Assembly (NCBI GenBank): GCA_030153045.1
Contig: JASLID010000056.1
Coordinates: forward strand, 24,860-88,859
Length of the DNA: 64,000 bases
Reading direction: 5' to 3'
Source of the DNA: Flavobacterium sp.
Lineage (GTDB): Bacteria > Bacteroidota > Bacteroidia > Flavobacteriales > Flavobacteriaceae
The notes under the pieces are model-generated. The model did no database searches and was not told the DNA's origin. It saw only the letters and a program-made list of their open reading frames with translations. The position numbers and the translations under genes are program-made. This document shows, in pieces, positions 33,350-40,907 of the stretch (positions are counted from its first letter, which is position 1; each line of letters opens with the position of its first letter).

Positions 33350-34360
33350 CTATACTTTAAAATCTGAATACAAATGCTCTTTGATTAAGGCTCTCAAACT
33401 ATCAACAGTTTCCCATTCATCGTTTTCTCCAGATGTGTAGTTAAATCCTATTGGCACTTGCTTTGCATTGAATGTTTTCTTGTAATCTTCTAAATTCCAA
33501 TTGGTAACCTGAGGAAGAATTACATAGTATTTTCCTAAATCGTAAGTCGTAAACGAGTCTGATGATGTAATCATTTCTTCATGTACTTTTTCACCTGGAC
33601 GAATACCAACTACTCTATGTTCACAATCAGGACCAATGGCCTGAGCCACATCTAAAATTTTATAAGATGGAATTTTTGGTACAAATAATTCGCCACCCCA
33701 GGCAGCATCAAGGGCATGAAGCACCATATCGACACCACCTTGAAGTGAAATATTGAAACGGGTCATATTTACATCAGTAATTGGCAAAACTCCTTCATTC
33801 CTTTTATTCATAAAAAACGGAATTACCGAACCGTTAGATCCCATTACGTTTCCATAACGAACTACTGAAAACTTAATATCTTGTTTCCCTTTGATATTGT
33901 TGGCTGCAATAAATAATTTATCTGATGTCAATTTTGTTGCTCCGTATAAATTAATTGGTGCACAAGCTTTATCCGTTGAAAGTGCTACTACTTTTGTTAC
34001 ACCCGAAGAAAGACAAGCTTTAATAACATTATCTGCACCACCAATATTCGTTTTTACACATTCATCTGGATTGTATTCAGCAATGTGAACGTGTTTCATT
34101 GCTGCCGCATGAATCACATAATCAATACCATTAAAAGCTCTTTTCAAACGCTCTAAATCTCTTACATCACCAATAAAATATCGAATTGCAGGAAATTCAG
34201 CTTCAGGAAATTCCTGAGCCATTTGAAATTGTTTTTGTTCATCTCTGGAATAAATCACCAAACGTTTCACATTGGGCCATTTTTTTAAAATTGTCTTGGT
34301 CAATTCTTTCCCTAAAGAACCCGTTCCTCCTGTAATTAATATCGATTTATCGTTTAACAT
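33350..34360 (-). CDS. pseB: UDP-N-acetylglucosamine 4,6-dehydratase (inverting)
   Basis: First step of pseudaminic acid synthesis: C4 oxidation, C6 dehydration and C5 inversion of UDP-GlcNAc. The 336 residues have SILITGGTGSLGKELTKTIL, LVIYSRDEQKQFQMAQEF, AAAMKHVHIAEYNPDECVKT and LSTDKACAPINLYGATKLTS (with the altered Met/Tyr-type active site of PseB/FlaA1; Y-G-A-T-K). It is the first gene of the long minus-strand operon, with a -7 box upstream. Confidence 0.95.
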   Translation of the reverse strand: MLNDKSILITGGTGSLGKELTKTILKKWPNVKRLVIYSRDEQKQFQMAQEFPEAEFPAIRYFIGDVRDLERLKRAFNGIDYVIHAAAMKHVHIAEYNPDECVKTNIGGADNVIKACLSSGVTKVVALSTDKACAPINLYGATKLTSDKLFIAANNIKGKQDIKFSVVRYGNVMGSNGSVIPFFMNKRNEGVLPITDVNMTRFNISLQGGVDMVLHALDAAWGGELFVPKIPSYKILDVAQAIGPDCEHRVVGIRPGEKVHEEMITSSDSFTTYDLGKYYVILPQVTNWNLEDYKKTFNAKQVPIGFNYTSGENDEWETVDSLRALIKEHLYSDFKV

Positions 34361-34380
34361 ATATCCTTTTTTATAGAAAG

Positions 34381-34388
34381 CAAATATA
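34381..34388 (-). promoter_or_regulatory. -7 box of the pseB-led glycan operon
   Basis: Minus-strand TATATTTG, matching TAnnTTTG, 20 bp before the pseB ATG. No other good -7 box was noticed between pseB and the last gene at 18742, where intergenic gaps are at most 19 bp. Confidence 0.5.
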
Positions 34389-34449
34389 AGAATTTATGAT
34401 TAGTGCTTATAGAATTTATTTTATCTATTTATATGTAGAAACAAATAAA

Positions 34450-34457
34450 TACCTTTG
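34450..34457 (+). promoter_or_regulatory. -7 box of the tsaC/sua5 gene
   Basis: TACCTTTG, exact TAnnTTTG, 17 bp before the ATG at 34475. Since it overlaps the upstream in-frame GTG at 34457, it supports the ATG start. Confidence 0.55.
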
Positions 34458-34474
34458 TGGCAATTATATATTTT

Positions 34475-35044
34475 ATGAGCGATATTAACACTGAAGTTCA
34501 CAATGCTTTCGAAGTCATCAAAAACGGCGGAATAATACTTTATCCTACCGATACCGTTTGGGGAATTGGCTGCGATGCTACTAATGCCGAAGCTGTAGCT
34601 AAAATTTACGCCTTAAAACAACGTGAAGAAAGCAAAAGCATGATTGTTTTGATGAATGGTGAAAAAATGATGTACAATGTTTTCAAAGACATTCCTGAAG
34701 TGGCTTGGCAAATTTGGGATATTTCCGAAAAACCAACCACTTTAATTCTTGATAATCCAAGAAATGTTGCTCCAAACATCATCGCAGAAGATAAAACACT
34801 TGGTGTTCGAATCATAAAAGAACCCTTTTGCTTTAAATTAATGGAACGTATGAAAAAACCATTGGTTTCTACTTCAGCAAATATTTCTGGGCAACCGACA
34901 CCTATTGCTTTTAAAGATATTAACCCTGAAATTTTAAAAGGTGTTGACTATGTTGTAAATTTGTACCACGAAAAAATTGCAGGAAAACCTTCCACTATTA
35001 TTAAATTATCTAACGATAGTCAGGTTAAGATTATTCGCAAATAA
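34475..35044 (+). CDS. tsaC: L-threonylcarbamoyladenylate synthase (Sua5/YrdC/YciO family)
   Basis: Makes threonylcarbamoyl-AMP from Thr, bicarbonate and ATP for the t6A37 modification of ANN-decoding tRNAs. It has 189 residues from MSDINTEVHNAFEVIKNGGI. The YrdC-domain signatures are ILYPTDTVWGIGCDATNAEA, IYALKQREESKSMIVLM, KPLVSTSANISGQPTPIAF and KIAGKPSTIIKLSNDSQVKI. Length fits the TsaC (YrdC-only) form rather than Sua5, which carries an extra C-terminal domain. Confidence 0.9.
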   Translation: MSDINTEVHNAFEVIKNGGIILYPTDTVWGIGCDATNAEAVAKIYALKQREESKSMIVLMNGEKMMYNVFKDIPEVAWQIWDISEKPTTLILDNPRNVAPNIIAEDKTLGVRIIKEPFCFKLMERMKKPLVSTSANISGQPTPIAFKDINPEILKGVDYVVNLYHEKIAGKPSTIIKLSNDSQVKIIRK

Positions 35045-35051
35045 CATCATT

Positions 35052-35121
35052 TTGTCATTTCGACGAAGGAGAAATCTCATTACGCTTAAATTATGAGATT
35101 TCTCCTTCGTCGAAATGACAA
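35052..35121. repeat. Long perfect hairpin repeat (29-bp arms)
   Basis: Arms 35052-35080 and 35093-35121 are exact reverse complements over 29 bp with a 12-nt loop. The arm begins TTGTCATTTCGACGAAGGAG. It is the same family as the hairpin at 14086-14160 and lies between tsaC and the CCA-adding-type gene, ending 14 bp before that gene's preferred start. Confidence 0.92.
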
Positions 35122-35135
35122 GTAGAACTTTCGAA

Positions 35136-36557
35136 ATGAATTATACTACAGCACTAAATAACAAAATATTCAAAATTATCGCTCAGGCAGCCGAAGAACT
35201 TAACGTTGACAGTTATGTGATTGGTGGTTTTGTACGCGATTTGATTTTAGAACGCAATCATAAAAAAGATATTGATATTGTTGCCGTTGGCAGTGGTATC
35301 GAACTCGCTCTTAAAGTATCTCAACTCATTCCGCATCAACCCAAAGTTCAGGTTTTTAAAAACTATGGAACAGCCATGTTGCGTTATGAAGACATGGATA
35401 TCGAATTTGTAGGAGCCAGAAAAGAAAGCTACAACCATGACAGTCGAAATCCAATTGTAGAAAACGGAACTTTAGAAGATGATCAGAATCGTCGTGATTT
35501 TACCATCAATGCTTTAGCGCTTTCATTAAACGAAAGAAATTACGGTGAATTACTTGATCCTTTTGACGGATTGACCGATTTGAAAAACAAAACTATTAAA
35601 ACACCTCTAAATCCGGACATCACCTATTCTGATGATCCTTTGCGAATGATGCGTGCCATCCGATTTGCATCGCAATTGAAGTTTGAAATTGAAGACGAAT
35701 CATTAGAAGCCATTTCGAGAAACAAAGACCGAATTAATATCATTTCAGGTGAACGAATCGTTGATGAATTAAACAAAATTTTACTTTGCGATACACCTTC
35801 CATTGGATTTTTATTATTGTATAAAACAGGACTATTAGATATTATTCTTCCGGAATTGACTGCTTTAAATCAGGTAGAAGAAATTGAAGGTCATACGCAT
35901 AAAAACAACTTTTACCACACGTTAGAAGTAGTCGATAACATTTGTCCTAATACCGATGATGTCTGGTTACGCTGGTCGGCACTATTACACGATATAGGAA
36001 AAGCACCCACCAAACGCTTCAGTAAAAAGCAAGGCTGGACGTTTCACGGACATGAGTTTTTAGGCGGAAAAATGACGAAGAAAATCTTCGAGCGTTTGCA
36101 CATGCCATTAAACCAAAAATTGAAATTTGTTCAAAAAATGGTTATGATGAGTTCGCGACCTATTGTTTTGGCCGAAGATATTGTAACAGATTCGGCGGTA
36201 CGTCGTTTGGTTTTTGATGCTGGTGAAGACGTAGAAAATTTAATGACCCTTTGTGAAGCCGACATCACTACAAAGAATCCTAAAAAATTCAACAAATACC
36301 ATAACAATTTTAAAATTGTACGTCAAAAAATTGTAGAAGTTGAAGAGCGTGACAAAATACGTGTTTTTCAACCACCTATTTCAGGAGAAGAAATTATGGA
36401 AATTTTTGATTTAAAACCTTCAAGAGAAATTGGAGTTTTGAAGGAAGCTGTAAAAGAAGCGATTCTAGAAGGTGAAATTCCAAACGAATATCAAGCCGCC
36501 TATGATTTTGTTTTGAAAAGAGCTGAAAAAATGGGTTTGAAAAAAGTGACAAAGTAA
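35136..36557 (+). CDS. tRNA nucleotidyltransferase (CCA-adding / poly(A) polymerase family) with HD domain
   Basis: Class II nucleotidyltransferase of 473 residues. The head domain has SYVIGGFVRDLILERNHKKD (G-G-x-V-R-D) and IDIVAVGSG with the D-x-D site, then QNRRDFTINALALSLNERN and DDPLRMMRAIRFASQL. A C-terminal HD domain shows ALLHDIGKAPTKRFSKKQG and GHEFLGGKMTKK. It adds or repairs the tRNA 3' CCA. The ATG at 35136 (MNYTTALNNK) is preferred, because the ATG at 35115 is inside the hairpin repeat arm. Confidence 0.92.
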   Translation: MNYTTALNNKIFKIIAQAAEELNVDSYVIGGFVRDLILERNHKKDIDIVAVGSGIELALKVSQLIPHQPKVQVFKNYGTAMLRYEDMDIEFVGARKESYNHDSRNPIVENGTLEDDQNRRDFTINALALSLNERNYGELLDPFDGLTDLKNKTIKTPLNPDITYSDDPLRMMRAIRFASQLKFEIEDESLEAISRNKDRINIISGERIVDELNKILLCDTPSIGFLLLYKTGLLDIILPELTALNQVEEIEGHTHKNNFYHTLEVVDNICPNTDDVWLRWSALLHDIGKAPTKRFSKKQGWTFHGHEFLGGKMTKKIFERLHMPLNQKLKFVQKMVMMSSRPIVLAEDIVTDSAVRRLVFDAGEDVENLMTLCEADITTKNPKKFNKYHNNFKIVRQKIVEVEERDKIRVFQPPISGEEIMEIFDLKPSREIGVLKEAVKEAILEGEIPNEYQAAYDFVLKRAEKMGLKKVTK

Positions 36558-36570
36558 CAGCGTAATAAAG

Positions 36571-37596
36571 ATGAAAAAGAACTTTACCACAATTGCTAAA
36601 ACCGCTTTAATCTTGGTTTATTTAGTAATCATTGCAGGTGCTTTAGTTAGAATGACAGGTTCAGGAATGGGATGTCCTGATTGGCCGAAATGTTTTGGTT
36701 ATTATATTCCTCCAACAGATGTAAAAGAACTGACATGGGCTGAGAATCGCGTTTTTAAAAAAGGGATGGTCATTATTAAAGACGAAACTTTATTAGTCGC
36801 TAAAACCGATTTTAAAACAGGAACTACTTTTGAAATTGAAAACTGGGAAAAATATACCAAACACGATTATGCTATTTTCAATCCATTACACACTTGGGTC
36901 GAATATGTGAATAGATTATTTGGTGCTTTAGCTGGATTAGGATGCTTTTTAATGGCGATTGCTGCTACTAAATTTTGGAAAGAAAATAAAAAAATAACGT
37001 TGCTTTCCTGGCTTGTCGTTTTTATGATGGGATTTCAGGGATGGTTGGGAGCAACTGTAGTATATTCGGTATTAAATCCTGTCAAAATAACAATTCATAT
37101 GGTCATGGCATTACTCATTCTTGCCGTGATTTTGTATATTATTCAATTGGCCAAGCCAAAAGAAACACCTAAAATTTTCAATGCTACTTTCAGAAATGTA
37201 TTGTGGATTTCTCTTATTTTAACGCTAATCCAAGTGGTTTTAGGAACACAAGTACGTCAGTTTGTTGATGAGGAATTGAAATCAGGAATTGAAAATGAAT
37301 CACTTTGGCTAAGTAGTCCTGAATGGAGTTTTTACTTTCACCGAACGTTTTCGTTTGTTGTCTTTTTTACCAATTTCTTTTTATACTTGAAAAACAAAAA
37401 GCTGCATTTAGGTTTTGACAAAATTAATTGGGTAATGGCGCTTATTTTCGCTGAAGTCTTTTCAGGAATTGCCATGTATTATTTGCATTTCCCTTTTGGA
37501 AGTCAGGCGATACATTTAGTAATTGCTTCTATTTTATTTGGAGTACAATTTTATTTGATTTTAGAAGCTAGGAAAACTACCCAATCCATTCTTTAA
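36571..37596 (+). CDS. ctaA: Heme A synthase (COX15/CtaA family)
   Basis: Oxidises the C8 methyl of heme O to formyl, giving heme A for cytochrome oxidase; integral membrane. The 341 residues have about eight transmembrane helices. It shows VRMTGSGMGCPDWPKCFGYY (Cys-containing loop), NPLHTWVEYVNRLFGALAG (heme-ligand His), KITIHMVMALLILAVILYII and YFHRTFSFVVFFTNFF and AIHLVIASILFG (paired His ligands in the C-terminal half). It lies 13 bp after the CCA-adding gene. Its 3' end overlaps the convergent response regulator gene by 20 bp. Confidence 0.93.
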   Translation: MKKNFTTIAKTALILVYLVIIAGALVRMTGSGMGCPDWPKCFGYYIPPTDVKELTWAENRVFKKGMVIIKDETLLVAKTDFKTGTTFEIENWEKYTKHDYAIFNPLHTWVEYVNRLFGALAGLGCFLMAIAATKFWKENKKITLLSWLVVFMMGFQGWLGATVVYSVLNPVKITIHMVMALLILAVILYIIQLAKPKETPKIFNATFRNVLWISLILTLIQVVLGTQVRQFVDEELKSGIENESLWLSSPEWSFYFHRTFSFVVFFTNFFLYLKNKKLHLGFDKINWVMALIFAEVFSGIAMYYLHFPFGSQAIHLVIASILFGVQFYLILEARKTTQSIL

Positions 37597-38329
37597 AGTC
37601 ACCCACTCTTTCTCTCGCTACAATCACCTCATCATCATTGTAGGTTGGTAAAATGACTTTCAATCGGGAATTACTGTGTATTTGAATTTCCTTAATACCT
37701 TTCATTGGAACAATAAATTTTCGGCTTACGCGATAGAAATCTTTTGGATCTAATTCGGTTTCAAGTTGTTCTAGAGTACCGTCTAATAAGTAATCGCGAT
37801 TGTCTAATGTGTGCAAGTAAGTACCTTTGTTTTCACTGTAAAAACATTCTACCTCATCGACATTAATCAATTTTAATTGTTGCCCTATTTTGACAGTAAA
37901 ACGTTTTTTATAGTTTTTATCAACTGGATTGACCAACATTTTTTTGATCATCTCAAAATCTAATGATAAGTTTTGAGGCTGATTCCTAGCTTTGAATTTG
38001 TTGACAGCCACTTCCAAATCATCTTCATCGATAGGCTTCAATAAATAATCGATACTATTGAGTTTGAAAGCTTTTAAAGCGTATTCATCATAAGCCGTTG
38101 TAAAAATTACTGCGCTTTTGATGTCGATTTGCTCAAAAATTTCAAACGACAAACCATCAGACAGTTGAATATCTAGAAATATCAAATCGGGATGTACATT
38201 GTTATTGAACCAATTGATTGATTCTTCTACCGAATGTAACATGGTATTGACTTGCAATCCTAATTTTTCTACTTTACGCTGTAACAAACGAGCTGCTGGC
38301 TTTTCGTCTTCAATAATGATGATATTCAT
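37577..38329 (-). CDS. LytTR-family response regulator
   Basis: A 250-residue DNA-binding response regulator. The receiver domain (1-120) has the acidic pocket MNIIIIEDEKPAARLL, phospho-acceptor Asp53 in PDLIFLDIQLSDGLSFEIF, the T/S in VIFTTAYDEYALKAFKL and Lys in LLKPIDEDDLEVAVNKF. The LytTR domain (about 140-250) has KKRFTVKIGQQLKLINVDEV, CFYSENKGTYLHTLDNRDYL and FYRVSRKFIVPMKGIKEIQI. Its likely partner is the kinase at 39370, with three 2TM genes in between. Confidence 0.92.
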   Translation of the reverse strand: MNIIIIEDEKPAARLLQRKVEKLGLQVNTMLHSVEESINWFNNNVHPDLIFLDIQLSDGLSFEIFEQIDIKSAVIFTTAYDEYALKAFKLNSIDYLLKPIDEDDLEVAVNKFKARNQPQNLSLDFEMIKKMLVNPVDKNYKKRFTVKIGQQLKLINVDEVECFYSENKGTYLHTLDNRDYLLDGTLEQLETELDPKDFYRVSRKFIVPMKGIKEIQIHSNSRLKVILPTYNDDEVIVARERVGDFKEWIG

Positions 38330-38403
38330 ATTCTGAGGTTCTAAGGTCCTAAGTTTTTATTTATTCTTTATTTGCTTCTTTTTCCTAAAACTTTCATCTG
38401 AAA

Positions 38404-38721
38404 TTATTCCCACTTATCGTGATTTTCCTTTTCCATGAACTCTTTAATTTTTCTTTCTTCCCATTTTTTTCCAAAAATAAGATGATGCCCAAAAACGCTA
38501 ACCCCATGAGCTACTAAACCAATTCCCCAAAAGAAAGCAGTGAAAAAGTTTTCAAATTTAAAATAACTTTCTCCTGGTTCAAGATTACTGATATTAAAAA
38601 AAACAATCAGGATATTAAACATAATATAAGCCATCAAATGCGAATAAAATCCCTTGATACGTCTTATCCTTTTTTGAGCATCTTCATAACGCTCTTCAAA
38701 ATTGTTATTATAGTTTTCCAT
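38404..38721 (-). CDS. 2TM-domain membrane protein
   Basis: A 105-residue protein from the start MENYNNNFEERYEDAQKRIR (a Met at 38739 is the alternative, but would overlap the preceding gene). It has the 2TM layout: R-R-I-K-G-F-Y-S-H-L, helix 1 (MAYIMFNILIVFFNI), helix 2 (FTAFFWGIGLVAHGVSVFGH) and the C-terminal KKWEERKIKEFMEKENHDKWE. The family is found next to LytTR systems in Bacteroidota; its role is unknown. Confidence 0.85.
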   Translation of the reverse strand: MENYNNNFEERYEDAQKRIRRIKGFYSHLMAYIMFNILIVFFNISNLEPGESYFKFENFFTAFFWGIGLVAHGVSVFGHHLIFGKKWEERKIKEFMEKENHDKWE

Positions 38722-38729
38722 AGCTAGAA

Positions 38730-39035
38730 TTATTTCCATTCATTTTTGCGTCTTTCATCTTCCTCCATGTATTCTTTCATTTTACGTTCTTCCCAATCTT
38801 TGCCTAAAAAAGGCAGGTAATTGAACACGCGTAATCCGTGAAAAATAACTCCTATTCCCCAACCCAACATAGGCCAATAAAACCACAACTGATCTGGTGA
38901 TGTTTTTAAATTAATAAACAATAATGCAAGGTTTACTACTATGTAAGCGGTAAGGTTTCCGTAAAAACCTTTAATTTCTTCTACTCTTTTCTTCGCTTGT
39001 TGAAAGCGCTCTTCTTCTGTATAATTGCGTTGCAT
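38730..39035 (-). CDS. 2TM-domain membrane protein
   Basis: A 101-residue 2TM protein: MQRNYTEEERFQQAKKRVEE then IKGFYGNLTAYIVVNLALLF (helix 1), FYWPMLGWGIGVIFHGLRVF (helix 2) and GKDWEERKMKEYMEEDERRK. It is the best match of the cluster to the domain fused to the kinase. Gaps to neighbours are 2 and 8 bp, so it is co-transcribed. Confidence 0.87.
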   Translation of the reverse strand: MQRNYTEEERFQQAKKRVEEIKGFYGNLTAYIVVNLALLFINLKTSPDQLWFYWPMLGWGIGVIFHGLRVFNYLPFLGKDWEERKMKEYMEEDERRKNEWK

Positions 39036-39037
39036 GA

Positions 39038-39367
39038 TTATATGTTTTTTTGATTATTTGATTCTTCAAATTCCAAAATTTTATTAATTTTTCTCTTTTC
39101 CCATTCGCTTCCAAAAAGTACTTCGGTTACAAAAACATCAAGTCCTTGGATGATGTAATTAAAAGTCCAAAAACACATTACCAGACCGTTGATATACTTT
39201 ATTGGAAAAAAATTAAAACTTATTCCAAAATATGCTTTCAGTACATAAAAAAAGATACCTATTGCAAAAATAAAAGAATGTATATAGAAAAATTTAAGCT
39301 TTTTTATTCTTTTTATAGCCAATGCTTCTAAGCCCGTTAAAGGTTTTTTCTTGTTGTTTGTTTCCAT
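39038..39367 (-). CDS. Divergent 2TM-domain membrane protein
   Basis: A 109-residue 2TM protein starting METNNKKKPLTGLEALAIKR. This start leaves a 2-bp gap from the kinase stop; a Met at 39379 would overlap it. The two helices are IHSFIFAIGIFFYVLKAYF and YINGLVMCFWTFNYIIQGL, followed by GSEWEKRKINKILEFEE. It lacks the R-x-x-x-I-K-G-F-Y-G form of its neighbours (K-L-K-F-F-Y instead). Confidence 0.8.
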   Translation of the reverse strand: METNNKKKPLTGLEALAIKRIKKLKFFYIHSFIFAIGIFFYVLKAYFGISFNFFPIKYINGLVMCFWTFNYIIQGLDVFVTEVLFGSEWEKRKINKILEFEESNNQKNI

Positions 39368-39369
39368 GA

Positions 39370-40707
39370 TTATTTCCAATTTTGTTTTTCTTTTTCTTTT
39401 TCTAAAATCTCTTTTATTTTACGATCTTCCCATCGTGAACCGTAGCCAAAAACGCCAAATCCATGAATGATTAAACCTATTCCCCAACCACACATTGGGA
39501 ACCAAAACCATTGAAATTTAGGCATGAAACTCAAGTTTATAAATACTAAAACCGGAATGACAAAACAATAAGAAATTAGACTTCCGTAAAATCCGCGAAT
39601 GGCTTCTACTCTCTTTTTTGCTCTGTAATATGTATTATCTGCGGTTGAATTGTATGTTGTTTCCATAATTCCTATTTGTCTTGTTAGCATTGGAATTTTT
39701 ACTGTAAATTCTTTTTCAGTTTGTTCGATTCTTACTTTTCTTTCGGTTAAAATAGCATAGCGGCTGATGATGTTTTGCAATCCAACGCCTTGTCTATCTT
39801 TCAACACTTCTTTTTTCTGATAATCATTTTGAACCACCAGATAATTATCGCTTTCAAAAATCCTGATTCGCAATGGTTTTTGCTCGCTAACTACATTATG
39901 TTTTACCGTATTTTCGAGTAATAACTGTAATGATAATGGTACTACTTTGGCTTCCGGATTATTAACTTTTTCAGGTAATTCATAAAAAATACTATTCTCG
40001 AAACGCATTTTGAGTAAGTTCATGTAGGTCTTGGCAAAAGCCAACTCTTCTTCGACACTTACCAACTCTTTATCTCGTTGTTCTAATACATATCTGTAAA
40101 TTTTAGATAATGAAGACGTAAATTTCTGGGCATTTTCTGGATTTTCTTCAATCAAAGAACTCAATACATTTAAACTATTGAACAGAAAATGTGGATCGAT
40201 TTGGTTTTTTAAACTTTCAAACTTAGCCGAAGCGGTTCCCGCAATAATTTTTTGTTGTTTGACTCTGTTTTCCTGATACGAACGATAAAAATAAACCGCA
40301 TGAGCCAACAATGTGATGATGAACGTAATGATTATCGAAACCATATAATTTCCAATATCTTCTTTTGCTAAAAACTCCTTAAAAGTGCTTTGTTCAATAA
40401 AAACTTCTTCGAAAATTCGCAATAAAAAAATGGTGAAAATTGAAACAAAAAAAGAACTTACAAATCCTATGATTATTCTTTTTACTGTAAATCGGTCACT
40501 GGCAAAAATTTTATCCAAGTAAATAAATATCAAGGCATTTGCCATATACAAACAAACTGAATAGAGCAGTGTAAACTGTAAGTTCATTAACAACCTGCGA
40601 TTCATTGTAATGATTGATCCAGACATCCAATTGATGATTGTAAATACCAAGAAAACAATCAATCCAATGACCACTGAACGCAAAAAATGTTTTAATACTC
40701 TATTCAT
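39370..40707 (-). CDS. LytS-type sensor histidine kinase fused to a C-terminal 2TM domain
   Basis: A 445-residue protein. Residues 10-145 have four predicted membrane helices. The His_kinase (PF06580) part has SLKNQIDPHFLFNSLNVLSS with phospho-acceptor His173, VPLSLQLLLENTVKHNVVSE (N-box) and KDRQGVGLQNIISRYAILTE (G-box). From about residue 348 a full 2TM domain follows: METTYNSTADNTYYRAKKRV, EAIRGFYGSLISYCFVIPVL, CGWGIGLIIHGFGVFG and SRWEDRKIKEILEKEKE. Met348 (39666) could be the start of a once separate 2TM gene, so the fusion may come from loss of a stop codon. Confidence 0.9.
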   Translation of the reverse strand: MNRVLKHFLRSVVIGLIVFLVFTIINWMSGSIITMNRRLLMNLQFTLLYSVCLYMANALIFIYLDKIFASDRFTVKRIIIGFVSSFFVSIFTIFLLRIFEEVFIEQSTFKEFLAKEDIGNYMVSIIITFIITLLAHAVYFYRSYQENRVKQQKIIAGTASAKFESLKNQIDPHFLFNSLNVLSSLIEENPENAQKFTSSLSKIYRYVLEQRDKELVSVEEELAFAKTYMNLLKMRFENSIFYELPEKVNNPEAKVVPLSLQLLLENTVKHNVVSEQKPLRIRIFESDNYLVVQNDYQKKEVLKDRQGVGLQNIISRYAILTERKVRIEQTEKEFTVKIPMLTRQIGIMETTYNSTADNTYYRAKKRVEAIRGFYGSLISYCFVIPVLVFINLSFMPKFQWFWFPMCGWGIGLIIHGFGVFGYGSRWEDRKIKEILEKEKEKQNWK

Positions 40708-40725
40708 TTTGTTTTATACTAATGA

Positions 40726-40890
40726 TTAAACTTTTGCTCTTGCAATGGCCGAAGCGATAAACCCAACTCCCATTCCAATCATAATCCCTACGGTCATTTT
40801 ACCCAAATACATTCCTATTCCCATTCCTATAAACATACAGCCTATAAAAACCATACCTGCAATTCTGTTGTTGTTTTTTGGAGTTTCCAT
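40726..40890 (-). CDS. Small glycine-rich membrane protein
   Basis: A 54-residue protein found by reading the gap: METPKNNNRIAGMVFIGCMF continuing to IGMGIGMYLGKMTVGIMIGM and ending SAIARAKV. It has one or two hydrophobic helices with several G-x-x-x-G-like packing motifs and a basic end. It lies 18 bp ahead of the kinase start and 17 bp after the exported TPR-like gene, in the same direction, so it fits the operon. Function is unknown. Confidence 0.65.
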   Translation of the reverse strand: METPKNNNRIAGMVFIGCMFIGMGIGMYLGKMTVGIMIGMGVGFIASAIARAKV

Positions 40891-40907
40891 TTTGTTTTGT
40901 TTTTTAG

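Noticed and set aside
34457..34474. GTG start for tsaC
   Set aside because: It overlaps the TACCTTTG -7 box, so the transcript would begin after it; the ATG at 34475 fits the family's N-terminus.
35115..35135. Seven extra N-terminal residues for the CCA-adding-type enzyme
   Set aside because: The upstream ATG is part of the 29-bp hairpin arm; the next ATG at 35136 is free of the repeat and begins the conserved region.
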